From Bacilli bacterium (GTDB taxonomy: Bacteria > Bacillota_I > Bacilli_A > RF39 > UBA660): 53,042 bases of DNA. The stretch lies in assembly GCA_017511945.1 (NCBI GenBank), contig JAFWHR010000013.1:1-53042 (forward strand), written 5' to 3'. Both the position numbers and the translations under genes were made by a program. Each line of letters starts with the position of its first letter. Within the stretch, counting starts at the first letter, position 1. The notes beneath the pieces are model-generated. The model saw only the letters and a list, made by a program, of their open reading frames with translations. It searched no databases and was not told where the DNA came from. Below are positions 37,928-47,918 of this stretch, piece after piece.

Positions 37928-40105
37928 ATGAGTAGTAAGTATTATAAAGGGTTAGATGTTATGAGAGTTCTTTCATGTATAGCTGTTTTGCTTTATCATA
38001 TAGGTTTATTAAAAGGAGGATATTTAGCAGTATGTATATTCTTTGTATTAAGTGGATATCTATCTGTAATGTCTGGATTTAAAAAAGACGAATTTTCTTT
38101 TAAAAAGTATTATTTAAGTAGACTAAAAAAAGTATACTTACCACTTTTTATAGTAGTATTCATAACAGTATTTTGCTTTGCAAACAGCGACTGGATTAAT
38201 TTAAAGCAAGAGACCACTTCCATAATATTTGGGTATAACAACTACTGGCAGCTTAATGCCAATTTAGATTATTTTGTCAAACTTGCTGCATCACCATTTA
38301 CTCATTTGTGGTATATATCGATTCTCATTCAATTTGAAATAGTATTTCCTATATTGTTTTTTGGTCTTAGAGGGTTAGGACAAAAAATAAGTAAAGTTAC
38401 TCCATGTATATTTCTAATAATACTAAGCATAATGAGTTACTTATTATTTAAAAGTAATGTTTCAAGTGATAATTTAATGGTTGCCTATTATGATACTTTT
38501 TGTAGATTGTTTTCAGTATCATTAGGAATATTATTAGGATTTATCCATGTATATTATGGTTCATTTGTTTTAAAAAATAAAAATATTAGAGATATATTAT
38601 TTTGGATATATATATCTATTGTTTTGATAATGTGCTTATTTGTAGATTCAAAATCAAAATTATTATGCCAAAGCATGCTTGCAACTAGTTTGATAAGTAT
38701 GCGTTTAATCGGTTATGGAAGAGTTTTTAATCATAAAAATGATAAATTTGATAGAATTATTTCAATGATTTCTAAACTAAGTTATGAGATATACTTAGTG
38801 CAGTATCCTGTCATATTTTTCTTTCAAAGTATTAATATTAGTAGTTTAATTAAAATTCCACTTATAATAATTATTACATTTATCATATCTTATATTTTAA
38901 ACTTCGCACTCAAATATAGAAAAAATAGAATAGTTAAGATAGTTATATTAATTCCAATTATTTTATTAAGTTTATTTGGACTATACAAATATATAAGTTC
39001 AAAAGATTATGCTAAAGAGATGAAAAAATTAGAAGAAGATTTAAATAAAAACAGAAAAGTAATAGTAGAGAGACAAAAGAAGTATAAAGCCCAAGAAGAA
39101 AAAGAAAAAAGCGAATGGGAAAATATGCTAAATGACATAAACAACAGTGAAAAAGAAATTGAAAGTGTAGTTAAAAATTTAAAAATAGTCGGTGTCGGTG
39201 ATTCAATTATGGAACTAACTGTAAATAACCTTTATGATCAGTTTCCCAATGGCTATTTCGATGCAAAAGTAAATAGGACAGAAAAACAATCTATAGATGT
39301 CATATCAGACCTTAAGAAAAAAGGTATACTTGGTGATATAGTATTGTTAAATGTCGGAACAAATGGCAACTGTCCTGTAAGCTGCAAAGAAAACTTAATT
39401 GAGGCTATTGGTGATAGAAGAATATTTTGGGTAAATGCGACTAATCCCGATTATGATACATTTAATCCAATTTTAAAAGAAGTTGCTGAAAAGCATGACA
39501 ATATTCATATAATTGATTGGATAAGTGTGGCAAATGCTCATCCGGAATATTTGATTAAAGATAAAGTTCATCCAAGCGTAACTGGATGTAAAGTATTTGC
39601 TGAGACGATTTATAATGCTATATATAGGGAGTACTTAGAAGAAATTAATTCTAAAAAAATCGAAAAGATAAAGAAGTATGAAGAAAAAGAAAAGAATAAA
39701 ATTACGTTTATTGGTAATGACTTACTTTTAGAAATATATGATCAACTTTCAAAAAAATATAGTGATTCAGAAATTATCATTGATAAAGATTTTACTTATA
39801 AAACTTTAGTGAAAAAAATAAAGAGTAAAATAAATGATAAATCACTTTCAAGTAATGTAGTCTTATTATTTAACAAACAGGCAAAATTGACTGAAAAAGA
39901 GTATAAAAAAATAATTGAAATGCTTAAAGGATACAATTTATATGTCACGTTGATGGACAGAAGTATTTTTCTAGATGACGTCAATATGATTAATTTTTAT
40001 AGTGAACTTAAGAAAAACAAAGATTATCTCAAAATTGATGGGGTTCATTTAACAGATAATGGAATAGAATCACTCGTTAAACTAATAGATAGCACTTTGA
40101 AGTAA
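37928..40105 (+). CDS. OatA-like O-acetyltransferase with two SGNH domains
   Basis: 725 residues. The N-terminal acyltransferase-3 membrane domain (about 1-350) begins KGLDVMRVLSCIAVLLYHIG and contains FFVLSGYL. A charged coiled segment (360-415) leads to an extracellular SGNH esterase-like domain: GDSIM with Ser426, LLNVGTNG near 480, DKVHPSVTG with His548. After another Lys/Glu coil, a second SGNH-like fold follows: GND at 596-598 where GDS is expected, and DGVHLTDNG with His707. So domain 2 keeps the Asp/His block but not the Ser. Such enzymes O-acetylate peptidoglycan or glycans. Start ATG 37928 follows GAGGG and an extended -10. Confidence 0.87.
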   Translation: MSSKYYKGLDVMRVLSCIAVLLYHIGLLKGGYLAVCIFFVLSGYLSVMSGFKKDEFSFKKYYLSRLKKVYLPLFIVVFITVFCFANSDWINLKQETTSIIFGYNNYWQLNANLDYFVKLAASPFTHLWYISILIQFEIVFPILFFGLRGLGQKISKVTPCIFLIILSIMSYLLFKSNVSSDNLMVAYYDTFCRLFSVSLGILLGFIHVYYGSFVLKNKNIRDILFWIYISIVLIMCLFVDSKSKLLCQSMLATSLISMRLIGYGRVFNHKNDKFDRIISMISKLSYEIYLVQYPVIFFFQSINISSLIKIPLIIIITFIISYILNFALKYRKNRIVKIVILIPIILLSLFGLYKYISSKDYAKEMKKLEEDLNKNRKVIVERQKKYKAQEEKEKSEWENMLNDINNSEKEIESVVKNLKIVGVGDSIMELTVNNLYDQFPNGYFDAKVNRTEKQSIDVISDLKKKGILGDIVLLNVGTNGNCPVSCKENLIEAIGDRRIFWVNATNPDYDTFNPILKEVAEKHDNIHIIDWISVANAHPEYLIKDKVHPSVTGCKVFAETIYNAIYREYLEEINSKKIEKIKKYEEKEKNKITFIGNDLLLEIYDQLSKKYSDSEIIIDKDFTYKTLVKKIKSKINDKSLSSNVVLLFNKQAKLTEKEYKKIIEMLKGYNLYVTLMDRSIFLDDVNMINFYSELKKNKDYLKIDGVHLTDNGIESLVKLIDSTLK

Positions 40106-40211
40106 TATATAACTGAATATGGATATGAAAAAAATAATTTAAATTTGTGATATAATAATCAATAGAATAGTGGCCAATTAATTATAAGATTTAAAGAAGG
40201 GATAAACAATC

Positions 40212-41060
40212 GTGAAAGAAAAGAAATTAATAGTATTAACAGCAGTTTTAAATTTTATTTCTGCTTCATTAAAATTTATTTTAGGAATAGTATTCTCATT
40301 TTCAACATTGATAGCAGATTCTATCCAGTCTTTTCTAGATTTTATTACTGATATAATAAGTTTAGTAGTAAATAAAATTGGAAAGAGGAGAGCCAATAAA
40401 ACATATCCATTTGGCTATGGACAGGTATACTATTTGTCCAATATTTTTACAGGATTATTATTACTTTTTATTGGACTATTTATTTTCTATGAGGTGTTCT
40501 CATTTAAGAGTAAATTCATTCCAAATATAATTATATTAATTGGATTATTAATAGTTTTAATTATTAAAGGATTAGTAATTTTTTTGATTAAAAAATATTT
40601 GAACAGTACTAAAAGTGAATCTTTGGTTGAATCATATAAAGAATCAAAAGCAGATTTTATATCTACTTGTGTCGTAATAGTAGTATTAATTCTAACTTTT
40701 TTTGAAAAATACATACCAAATTATATAAATGTTGATAAGATTGGTAGTATATGTATGGCAATATATATATTTTATACTTCAATAAAAATAATAATATCTA
40801 ACATAAGGGGAATTCTTACAAATGATGAAGGAAATGATGAACTTAAACATAATATAAAAAAAGAACTTAAACAATTTAGAGAATTTCGTGTTGCGAATAT
40901 TAAAATAATTAAGATGTCATATTATTATAGTGTTTTTCTACAAATTGATGTAAATAATAATATTAAAATAAAAGATTACTTAATAATTGAGAAAAAAATA
41001 AAAAAACATTTAAAATCCTCAAATAAATTGATTAAGTATATTGATGTGGAACCATTATAA
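40212..41060 (+). CDS. Cation diffusion facilitator transporter (second copy)
   Basis: 282 residues, about six membrane helices and a short C-terminal domain. Helix 2 has LIADSIQSFLDFITD, followed by the hallmark KTYPFGYGQVYYLSN; helix 5 has ESKADFISTCVV. The metal-site residues differ from the first copy, so the substrate probably differs too. The start is GTG with AAGGGA upstream and TGATATAAT as extended -10. It ends 20 bases before the P-type ATPase, suggesting a metal-homeostasis operon. Confidence 0.87.
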   Translation: MKEKKLIVLTAVLNFISASLKFILGIVFSFSTLIADSIQSFLDFITDIISLVVNKIGKRRANKTYPFGYGQVYYLSNIFTGLLLLFIGLFIFYEVFSFKSKFIPNIIILIGLLIVLIIKGLVIFLIKKYLNSTKSESLVESYKESKADFISTCVVIVVLILTFFEKYIPNYINVDKIGSICMAIYIFYTSIKIIISNIRGILTNDEGNDELKHNIKKELKQFREFRVANIKIIKMSYYYSVFLQIDVNNNIKIKDYLIIEKKIKKHLKSSNKLIKYIDVEPL

Positions 41061-41080
41061 GTTAGTTATACGGAGGTATT

Positions 41081-43693
41081 ATGTATTATAACGAAGAAAT
41101 AGAAAAAGTAATTAAAAAATTAAATTCAAACAAAGAGGGTCTTCAACTTAATGAGGTAGAAAGCAGATTAAAAAAATATGGCAAAAATATTTTGCCTCAT
41201 AAAAAAAGGCCGTCATTTTTAAAGCTGTATTTAAAACAATTTAAATCACCAATTGAACTCATCTTAGTCTTTACAATTGTTGTTTCATTTTTAGTAGGAG
41301 AAACAATAGATGCCAGTGTTATTACGTTTATAATTTTAGTTGATACTATTATGGGAGCATATCAAGAGAATAAAGCTTTAAAGTCTGCTGAAAGTTTAAA
41401 TAACTTGTTAAGAAGCAAAAGTAAAGTTCTAAGAGATGGCAAAGAATATAATATTGATTCGGAAAACATTGTCGTTGGTGATATTTTACTCTTAGAAAGT
41501 GGAGATAGAATTAATGCTGATGCTAGAATTATAGAATCAACTAATTTGCAAGTGGATGAGTCTATATTGACAGGAGAAAGTCTTAATGTTCAAAAAAATA
41601 ATCAGTTATTAAGTGATAATACTATCTTAGCCGAAAGAAAAAATATGCTTTATGCTGGTTGTAGTGTAATTACAGGTAGAGTTCAAGCTATAGTAACATC
41701 AACAGGCATTGAAACAGAAATTGGTAAGATATTTAAGCAAGTAGTAGATACCGAAGAGGAAAAGACTCCCCTTACAATTAGAATGGAAAAATTTTCAAAA
41801 CAAATCAGCATCATCATAATCATTATCGCAATAGTTTCTGCTATTATTTTGTATATAAATGGGCATAACTCCAGTAGTATTTTTTTATCGGTTGTCGCTT
41901 TAGCAATATCAGCTATGCCAGAAGGTTTACCACTTGCGTTAACTATGGCATTAACAATCGCTTCAAATAAAATGAGTAAGAAGAATGTGATAGTTAAAAA
42001 CCTAAGTTCTGTTGAAGCTTTAGGTAGTTGTACGGTTATAGCGAGTGATAAAACTGGAACGCTTACAGTTAATGAACAAACAGCAAGAAAAATTGTTCTT
42101 AAATCAGGCAAAATGATTGAAGTTACAGGTACAGGATACAATGATAATGGAGAAGTGATAATTACTGATAAAAATAATAAAGATGACGTTACTAAAATAA
42201 TTAATTTATGTGCATTGAATAATGAAGCAAACTTTGTAAAAAAAGGAAATAAATTCAACTATTTTGGAGATTCAATAGATATAGCATTCTTAGTTTTAAA
42301 AGAAAAATATGATACCAAATTAAATTATATTCAAGAAAAAATGATATCATATGAATCAGAAAAACAATATTCAGCAGTTTTTTACAAAGAAAACGGAAGA
42401 CTAAAATGTACCGTTAAAGGTTCTTTGGAAAAAATAATGTCATTTTCAGAAAAAAAAGAAGAATATGTAAAACAAAATGAAAAGTTGTCAGAGGAAGGTT
42501 ATCGTGTTATTGCCGTTTGTGATGGTTATGTAAATAGTGTGGAAGAAAAGGAGATAAAAAATCTAGAATTCTTAGGTATGGTAGCTTTTATTGACCCTGT
42601 AAGAAAAGAAGTTAAGAATTCAATTAAGGAATGTCAAGAAGCAGGAATAAAAGTTATAATGATAACAGGTGATCATCCAGCAACCGCTTTAACGATAGCA
42701 AAAGAATTAAGTCTTGCAGTGAATAAAAATGAAGTAACAACAGGTATAGAACTAGCAGCAGTTTACGAAAAAGGTCAAAAATCTTTTGATGAATATATAA
42801 AACAAATTAAAGTGTTTTCTAGAGTAACACCAACAGATAAACTAAAAATAGTGGAATCTTTAAAAAGAAGTGGAGAATTTGTTGCTGTAACAGGTGATGG
42901 AGTAAATGATGCTCCTGCAATAAAAACAGCTAATATTGGAGTTGCAATGGGTAGTGGTACAGATGTAGCAATCGATACAGCTGACCTAATTGTTATGGAT
43001 GACAATTTCACATCTATAGTCGAAGGGATAAAAGAAGGAAGAATAGCATATTCAAATATAAGAAAAATTGTGTTATTCCTACTTTCGTGTGGAATTGCAG
43101 AGGTTTTATTCTATTTGTTTGCAGTATGTCTAGGTTATGATTTACCATTAGTTGCAATTCAACTTTTATGGATTAATATTGTTACTGATGGACTTCAAGA
43201 TATGGCTTTATCATTTGAAAAAGGAAGCGATGATATAATGAAAGAAAAGCCGAGAAGTACTAATGAGCCACTGTTTAGTAAAGATTTAATAATTGAAGTT
43301 TTAATATTTGGATTAACAATATCATTTATGATTTTTACAGTTTGGAAATACTTAATGGATAATAATACAAACCTTCTTATTGCACGAAGTACTATTATGT
43401 TAATAATGGTATTTATACAAAATCTTCATGTATTAAATTGTAGAAATGAAAAGAATAGTATATTTACAACATCTCTTTTAACTAATCCTCTAATAATAAT
43501 AACAATTATAGGATCTATATTATTGCAAATATTAGTGATTAATATTCCAATTTTATCTAAATTTTTAAAAATATCAGTTTTACCATTTGATACAATAATT
43601 ATATCCTTTGCATTTTCACTATTAATAATATTAGTGTCAGAAGTATATAAATTAATATATAGAAAGTTTCAAAATCTTCACACGAAGTTATAA
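41081..43693 (+). CDS. Calcium-type P-type ATPase (P2)
   Basis: 870 residues, of the SERCA/PMCA-like bacterial Ca2+ ATPase class. Actuator TGES is at 164-167, helix 4 has SAMPEGLPLAL (PEGL 280-283), the phosphorylated Asp323 is in SDKTGTLT, the hinge has TGDGVNDAPA, and helix 6 reads LLWINIVTDGLQDMALSFE with the Asn and Asp ligands of Ca2+ pumps. The N-terminal EGLQLNEVESRLKKYGKN is the cation-ATPase N-domain. CGGAGG-like site upstream. Probably exports Ca2+; Mn2+ is possible. Directly follows a CDF transporter. Confidence 0.93.
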   Translation: MYYNEEIEKVIKKLNSNKEGLQLNEVESRLKKYGKNILPHKKRPSFLKLYLKQFKSPIELILVFTIVVSFLVGETIDASVITFIILVDTIMGAYQENKALKSAESLNNLLRSKSKVLRDGKEYNIDSENIVVGDILLLESGDRINADARIIESTNLQVDESILTGESLNVQKNNQLLSDNTILAERKNMLYAGCSVITGRVQAIVTSTGIETEIGKIFKQVVDTEEEKTPLTIRMEKFSKQISIIIIIIAIVSAIILYINGHNSSSIFLSVVALAISAMPEGLPLALTMALTIASNKMSKKNVIVKNLSSVEALGSCTVIASDKTGTLTVNEQTARKIVLKSGKMIEVTGTGYNDNGEVIITDKNNKDDVTKIINLCALNNEANFVKKGNKFNYFGDSIDIAFLVLKEKYDTKLNYIQEKMISYESEKQYSAVFYKENGRLKCTVKGSLEKIMSFSEKKEEYVKQNEKLSEEGYRVIAVCDGYVNSVEEKEIKNLEFLGMVAFIDPVRKEVKNSIKECQEAGIKVIMITGDHPATALTIAKELSLAVNKNEVTTGIELAAVYEKGQKSFDEYIKQIKVFSRVTPTDKLKIVESLKRSGEFVAVTGDGVNDAPAIKTANIGVAMGSGTDVAIDTADLIVMDDNFTSIVEGIKEGRIAYSNIRKIVLFLLSCGIAEVLFYLFAVCLGYDLPLVAIQLLWINIVTDGLQDMALSFEKGSDDIMKEKPRSTNEPLFSKDLIIEVLIFGLTISFMIFTVWKYLMDNNTNLLIARSTIMLIMVFIQNLHVLNCRNEKNSIFTTSLLTNPLIIITIIGSILLQILVINIPILSKFLKISVLPFDTIIISFAFSLLIILVSEVYKLIYRKFQNLHTKL

Positions 43694-43918
43694 GAAAATT
43701 CTGAAAGGATAGTAAAAATGAAGTCTATTCATTTATTAGTGTAAAAGATATTTTAGCCTTATACTATTCTATATTTGAAAATTGGTTTAAGTTAATGACA
43801 GGAAAAGAGCAAAAGTGAAAGTTAAAAGTTTACAATACATGATAAGAAATCTGTTTTTTATCCAATAAGTTTTTTATATTATACAATTGAATAAAACGAT
43901 ATGGTTTATGTCACAAAA

Positions 43919-43950
43919 AAAAGAATTTGATTATAAAGTCAAATTCTTTT
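43919..43950. terminator. Terminator hairpin between the ATPase region and tRNA-Met
   Basis: AAAGAATTTGA pairs with TCAAATTCTTT. On the minus strand it is followed by eight T and ends tRNA-Met; on the plus strand the T run is short. The 43694-43918 stretch before it holds no gene I can support. Confidence 0.8.
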
Positions 43951-43960
43951 AATTATCTAT

Positions 43961-44037
43961 TGGTAGCGAGAGGGGGATTCGAACCCTCGACAACACGGGT
44001 ATGAACCGTGCGCTCTAGCCAACTGAGCTATCTCGCC
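43961..44037 (-). tRNA. tRNA-Met (anticodon CAT), elongator type
   Basis: Minus strand: acceptor GGCGAGA with TCTCGCT, D-arm AGCTCAGTTGGCTAGAGC, anticodon loop TTCATAC, T-loop GTTCGAATC, encoded CCA. Close in sequence to the elongator tRNA-Met of Bacillus. The initiator type would lack the first acceptor pair and have GGG/CCC in the anticodon stem; neither is seen. tRNA-Ile2 cannot be fully excluded. Confidence 0.93.
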
Positions 44038-44150
44038 AAGTAACAAAATAATTATAACAAATTTAAAATGATAAAACAATACTTTTGTAGAACAAATTTT
44101 TAATATATTATTAAGTTTAATTAATCAAATCTATATTTTTTATAAATTGT

Positions 44151-44179
44151 TTGTAAATTAGTAAAAAAAATGGTATAGT
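44151..44179 (+). promoter_or_regulatory. Promoter of the AMP-forming ligase gene
   Basis: TTGTAA (44151-44156), 17 bases, TATAGT (44174-44179). Confidence 0.7.
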
Positions 44180-44218
44180 TAGAGTGTAGTATGTTTTAAA
44201 ATCAGGGAGGAATGAAAG

Positions 44219-46084
44219 ATGATTGAAAATTTACAAATTAACGAAGAGAGTTTAAATGGTGTTATTGAAAATGCTAGATTAGACAAATCGTTTACGGGTT
44301 ATCCATCAATAGATAAACCGTGGTTAAAGTATTACGAAAGAGAGTTTGACGAAAGTGAAATACCTGATATGTCCATATATCAACTTGCTCTTTTATCAAA
44401 TAAAGACAATATGAATAAAACAGCTATCGATTTAAGAACAGGTGCGAATGATTATGAAAAAGGTATTAAAATATCTTATGGTACACTTTTTAAAAGAATT
44501 TTAATGGATGCTAAAGCTGCATCGATAATTGGAGTAAAGAAAAATGAAATAGTTCCATTTATTCTTCCAAATGTTCCAGAAGCAAGAATACTCGTATATT
44601 CTAGTAGTGTGATTGGATCTACTACATACCCAGTTTCACCACTAATGCCAGAAAACCAATTAGAAGAATTTATAAGTAGTAATGAGATAAAAAATCTGTT
44701 TATATTTAATGCTTTTTATGAGAAATACTCAAAGGCCTTAAAGAAGACTAACTTATCAAATATAATTGTCTTAGATGGTAGTGAGTCATTACCAAGTTAT
44801 ATTAGAGTCTTTAAAGATATTAAAGAAAAGTTAACTGGAGAAAAGAAAGACATTATAAAATACGATAAGAGGGTATTTCCCTATAATGAATTTATAAAAT
44901 ACAGAAAAGATTTTACAGGAGATATAGAACCTTTTTATGATGAAAATCATATTGCCGCAATAATTGGAACGAGCGGTACTACAGGCTTACCTAAAGGTGT
45001 CTGTCTATCTGATAGAAATATAAACACAGCCGCACTTTCTTATAAGAATGGAAAAGTGTTTGAGGGAAATATGATGGATGCCCTTATACCATCAATAGGC
45101 TATGGAATATCTATGCTTCACTATCAAACAGTTGATGGTAAATACATATATCTAATCCCAGAACTATTAACCGATAGATTTCCAGAAGCACTAAGTAAAA
45201 TAAAGCCAGAAAACTTCCCAGGAGGACCAGTTCATTATATTAATTTATTAGGAAGTGAAGAGTTTAAAAATGGAAAGATAGACAACTTTAAAAACCTAAT
45301 ATCAGGAGGAGCTTCTCTACCAAATGCTGTTGAAAGTGAATTAAATGGAGTTAGTGAAGGATATAAAGAAGAGGGAGTAAATGATGATATAGTTGTTAGA
45401 CAAGGATATGGACTATCAGAAAACGTCGCTATATGCTCTTTCTCAAAGAGAGGCTCGTATGCCTTTGGAAGCGTTGGAATTCCTGTACCTTATCTTATTG
45501 TGGGTGTTTTTAAACCAGATACCGATGAAGAACTTAAATACGGTGAACCTGGAGAGTTATGTATTACTGGCCCGTCAGTAATGGAGAAGTATTTAAACAA
45601 TGATGAAGAGACAGATAAAGTTGTAAAAATTCATAGAGATGGTAAAAGATGGATACACACTAAAGATATAGCTTATATGGATGAAGATGGTCATATATTC
45701 CACGTAGATAGAATAAAAAACATATTTATGAGAACGGGATTTAACGTACATCCATCTAAGATATCAGAATTTATAAATACCCTTCCTTATGTTTCCAACA
45801 GTGTCGTAATAGGATTTGACCATCCTAAGGAAGTATGCGTACCAATAGCTTTTGTACAGTTAGATGAAACAATGGTTAAAGGAATGACAGATGACATGGT
45901 AGAAGATATACTAATGAAAGAGTGTTATAGTAACTTAGAGGAGACATCAGTACCATATGAGTTTGTATTTGTAGATGATCTTCCTATTAACTTAGGTGGA
46001 AAGATTGATGTCAGAAAGATAAAATCACAGTCAGATATAGATTTAAATAAAGGAAAAGTTAAAAAGAGATTATATTTTAATTAA
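44219..46084 (+). CDS. AMP-binding acyl-CoA synthetase-like ligase
   Basis: 621 residues, ANL superfamily adenylating enzyme. Phosphate-binding loop IIGTSGTTGLPKG at about 248-260, QGYGLSENVA near 395, the hinge Asp in YMDEDGHIFHVDRIKN near 490 and the C-terminal catalytic Lys in LGGKIDVRKI near 600. Substrate is unknown; fatty or other acyl acid activation is likely. GGGAGG precedes the ATG. The sensor-kinase-like gene follows after 19 bases. Confidence 0.88.
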   Translation: MIENLQINEESLNGVIENARLDKSFTGYPSIDKPWLKYYEREFDESEIPDMSIYQLALLSNKDNMNKTAIDLRTGANDYEKGIKISYGTLFKRILMDAKAASIIGVKKNEIVPFILPNVPEARILVYSSSVIGSTTYPVSPLMPENQLEEFISSNEIKNLFIFNAFYEKYSKALKKTNLSNIIVLDGSESLPSYIRVFKDIKEKLTGEKKDIIKYDKRVFPYNEFIKYRKDFTGDIEPFYDENHIAAIIGTSGTTGLPKGVCLSDRNINTAALSYKNGKVFEGNMMDALIPSIGYGISMLHYQTVDGKYIYLIPELLTDRFPEALSKIKPENFPGGPVHYINLLGSEEFKNGKIDNFKNLISGGASLPNAVESELNGVSEGYKEEGVNDDIVVRQGYGLSENVAICSFSKRGSYAFGSVGIPVPYLIVGVFKPDTDEELKYGEPGELCITGPSVMEKYLNNDEETDKVVKIHRDGKRWIHTKDIAYMDEDGHIFHVDRIKNIFMRTGFNVHPSKISEFINTLPYVSNSVVIGFDHPKEVCVPIAFVQLDETMVKGMTDDMVEDILMKECYSNLEETSVPYEFVFVDDLPINLGGKIDVRKIKSQSDIDLNKGKVKKRLYFN

Positions 46085-46103
46085 AAGAAAGAAGGGTGCT
46101 TAA

Positions 46104-47891
46104 ATGATTGGAGTTTCATTTTCAATTTGCTGTCTAATATTTTTAATAATACTTTTGATATTTTATTTATCTAAACCTAGACTTAAAACGATTAACAACA
46201 AACTTTTTAAGTATTTACTTATTATAAACATAATAGGAGTATTTATTGATGTCGGAGGATTTTACAGTTTTAAGTATCTAGGAATTGGCAGTTATATAAA
46301 CATAGTGATATCAAAAGTATACTTGATATATTATTTAACTTACATATTCTGTTTTATGTTATACATATATAATGTTTCGACAGGTAAAATTAAAAAAAAT
46401 CTCACTAAATTTTTAACCATTTTTTCACTGTCAGTTTTATTAGTTGTTTTTCTTCCAATTGAACTTCACTTTGAAAATGATATCGGATATTCATATGGAC
46501 TAAGTGTGAATTTAGCATATTCTATAGCCGGAATAATGATGGCGTTAATGGTATATTATCTTTTTAAATACATAAAGAAAAATGGATATAAAGAGTACAT
46601 TCCACTTATTGCTTTTGTCGTACTTACAGTTATTACAGTAACCGTCCAGAAGATAAAACCAGAAGTAACTATGCTTCTTCTATCTAATACAATAGTAACT
46701 TATCTTATGTATTTTACTATTGAAAATCCAGATATCCAAATGATGGAAGAGTTATACAAAAATAAAAAGTTAATTGAAAAATCATCTGAGGATACTTCTA
46801 ATTTCCTATTTAGAATGACAGAAGACATTAAAAAACCTATAAATGACATAATTGATATAAGTAGTGACATGATGAAGATAAGCGATGTTAGTGATTTAAA
46901 AGATGGCAGCAAAATAGTAAATAATAAAGCAAAAGAATTAGAATACTTAGTTAATGATGCATTAGACGTATCATTAATGAGCACAAAAAATCTAAAAATA
47001 TTTAACAATAGATATAATCCGAATACATTATTTGATGAGTTAAAAGCACTAATAGAAACTGAAATTAGTAGGGAAGTTAGATTTGAATATCACATAAGTT
47101 CTACAATTCCGTCATATCTTTATGGAGACTCTATTAAACTAAAACAGGCTGTTTATTCTGTCTTAGAAAATTCTGTTCAAAATACTAAAGAAGGTTATAT
47201 CAGCTTATCTATCGATTCAATTGTAAAATATGATGTATGTAGATTACTGATTAGTATATCAGATTCAGGTAGTGGCATGAACATCGAAGAAGTAAATAAT
47301 ATACTTAGTTTGAATATTGATGATCTATCTCAAATCGACTTAAAAAGTGAAAAGAAAATTTACAATTTAAAAGAGATAAAAAAAATGACTATGATTATGG
47401 GTGGAAATCTGATAGTTAAAAGTGAAGAGGATAAAGGAACATCTGTAAGTATAACTATAGACCAAAAAATAGTTGAAAGTAAAAATCTTGATCTTTCTAA
47501 GAAGTTAGATTTATATGAGCAGAGTTTACACAAAAATAAAAGGATAATGGTAGTGGATGATGATGCCGGAGAACTTGCGACTATCGTTAAGATATTAGAA
47601 AAAAATGATATGAGTGTAAATAGTTCACTGTTTGGACGTGATTTATTAGAAAAAATATCTAGAGGACAGAATTTTGATTTGATAATTCTAGATGATGAAA
47701 CTTCTACTATAAGTGGTTATGAAATGTTAAAGGAACTTAAGAAAAATGAAAAATTTAAAACACCTGTCATAATCATGATAGATGATAGTAAGGAATTTAT
47801 AAAACTCCACTTTTTGAAAGATGGATTTGCAGATGTAATTATGAAGTCTAAGTTAAAAAGTGAAATTGAAAGAGTATTGAAGAGGTTTTAA
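46104..47891 (+). CDS. Degenerate hybrid sensor histidine kinase with receiver domain
   Basis: 595 residues. Six or seven membrane helices (1-205), then a DHp-like helix where NFLFRMTEDIKKPIND stands for the usual F-x3-SHELRTPL: Glu240 replaces the phospho-accepting His. The ATPase domain keeps an N-box-like ENSVQN (355-360), DSGSGM (387-392) and GTSVSI. A receiver domain at 479-595 has Asp485-487, the acceptor Asp530 in LIILDDE and Lys581, but the switch Thr is Ile559. It thus looks unable to autophosphorylate yet may bind ATP and accept phosphate. AAAGAAGGG precedes the ATG. Co-transcribed with the ligase upstream. Confidence 0.8.
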   Translation: MIGVSFSICCLIFLIILLIFYLSKPRLKTINNKLFKYLLIINIIGVFIDVGGFYSFKYLGIGSYINIVISKVYLIYYLTYIFCFMLYIYNVSTGKIKKNLTKFLTIFSLSVLLVVFLPIELHFENDIGYSYGLSVNLAYSIAGIMMALMVYYLFKYIKKNGYKEYIPLIAFVVLTVITVTVQKIKPEVTMLLLSNTIVTYLMYFTIENPDIQMMEELYKNKKLIEKSSEDTSNFLFRMTEDIKKPINDIIDISSDMMKISDVSDLKDGSKIVNNKAKELEYLVNDALDVSLMSTKNLKIFNNRYNPNTLFDELKALIETEISREVRFEYHISSTIPSYLYGDSIKLKQAVYSVLENSVQNTKEGYISLSIDSIVKYDVCRLLISISDSGSGMNIEEVNNILSLNIDDLSQIDLKSEKKIYNLKEIKKMTMIMGGNLIVKSEEDKGTSVSITIDQKIVESKNLDLSKKLDLYEQSLHKNKRIMVVDDDAGELATIVKILEKNDMSVNSSLFGRDLLEKISRGQNFDLIILDDETSTISGYEMLKELKKNEKFKTPVIIMIDDSKEFIKLHFLKDGFADVIMKSKLKSEIERVLKRF

Positions 47892-47903
47892 ATACCTCTT
47901 TTT
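47880..47903 (+). terminator. Terminator after the sensor kinase gene
   Basis: AAGAGGT, loop TTTAAAT, ACCTCTT and T run. Confidence 0.85.
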
Positions 47904-47918
47904 ACAATTGAAAAAAGA

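Noticed and set aside
41683-43011. Minus-strand frames opposite the calcium ATPase.
   Set aside because: The plus-strand protein has all P-type motifs in one frame; the antisense frames have no ribosome site or known domain.
43731-43818. Short frames after the ATPase (an 8-codon ORF with GAAAGGA, then another open stretch) as a gene or pseudogene.
   Set aside because: Too short, in different frames, with no recognisable similarity; may be decay but cannot be supported.
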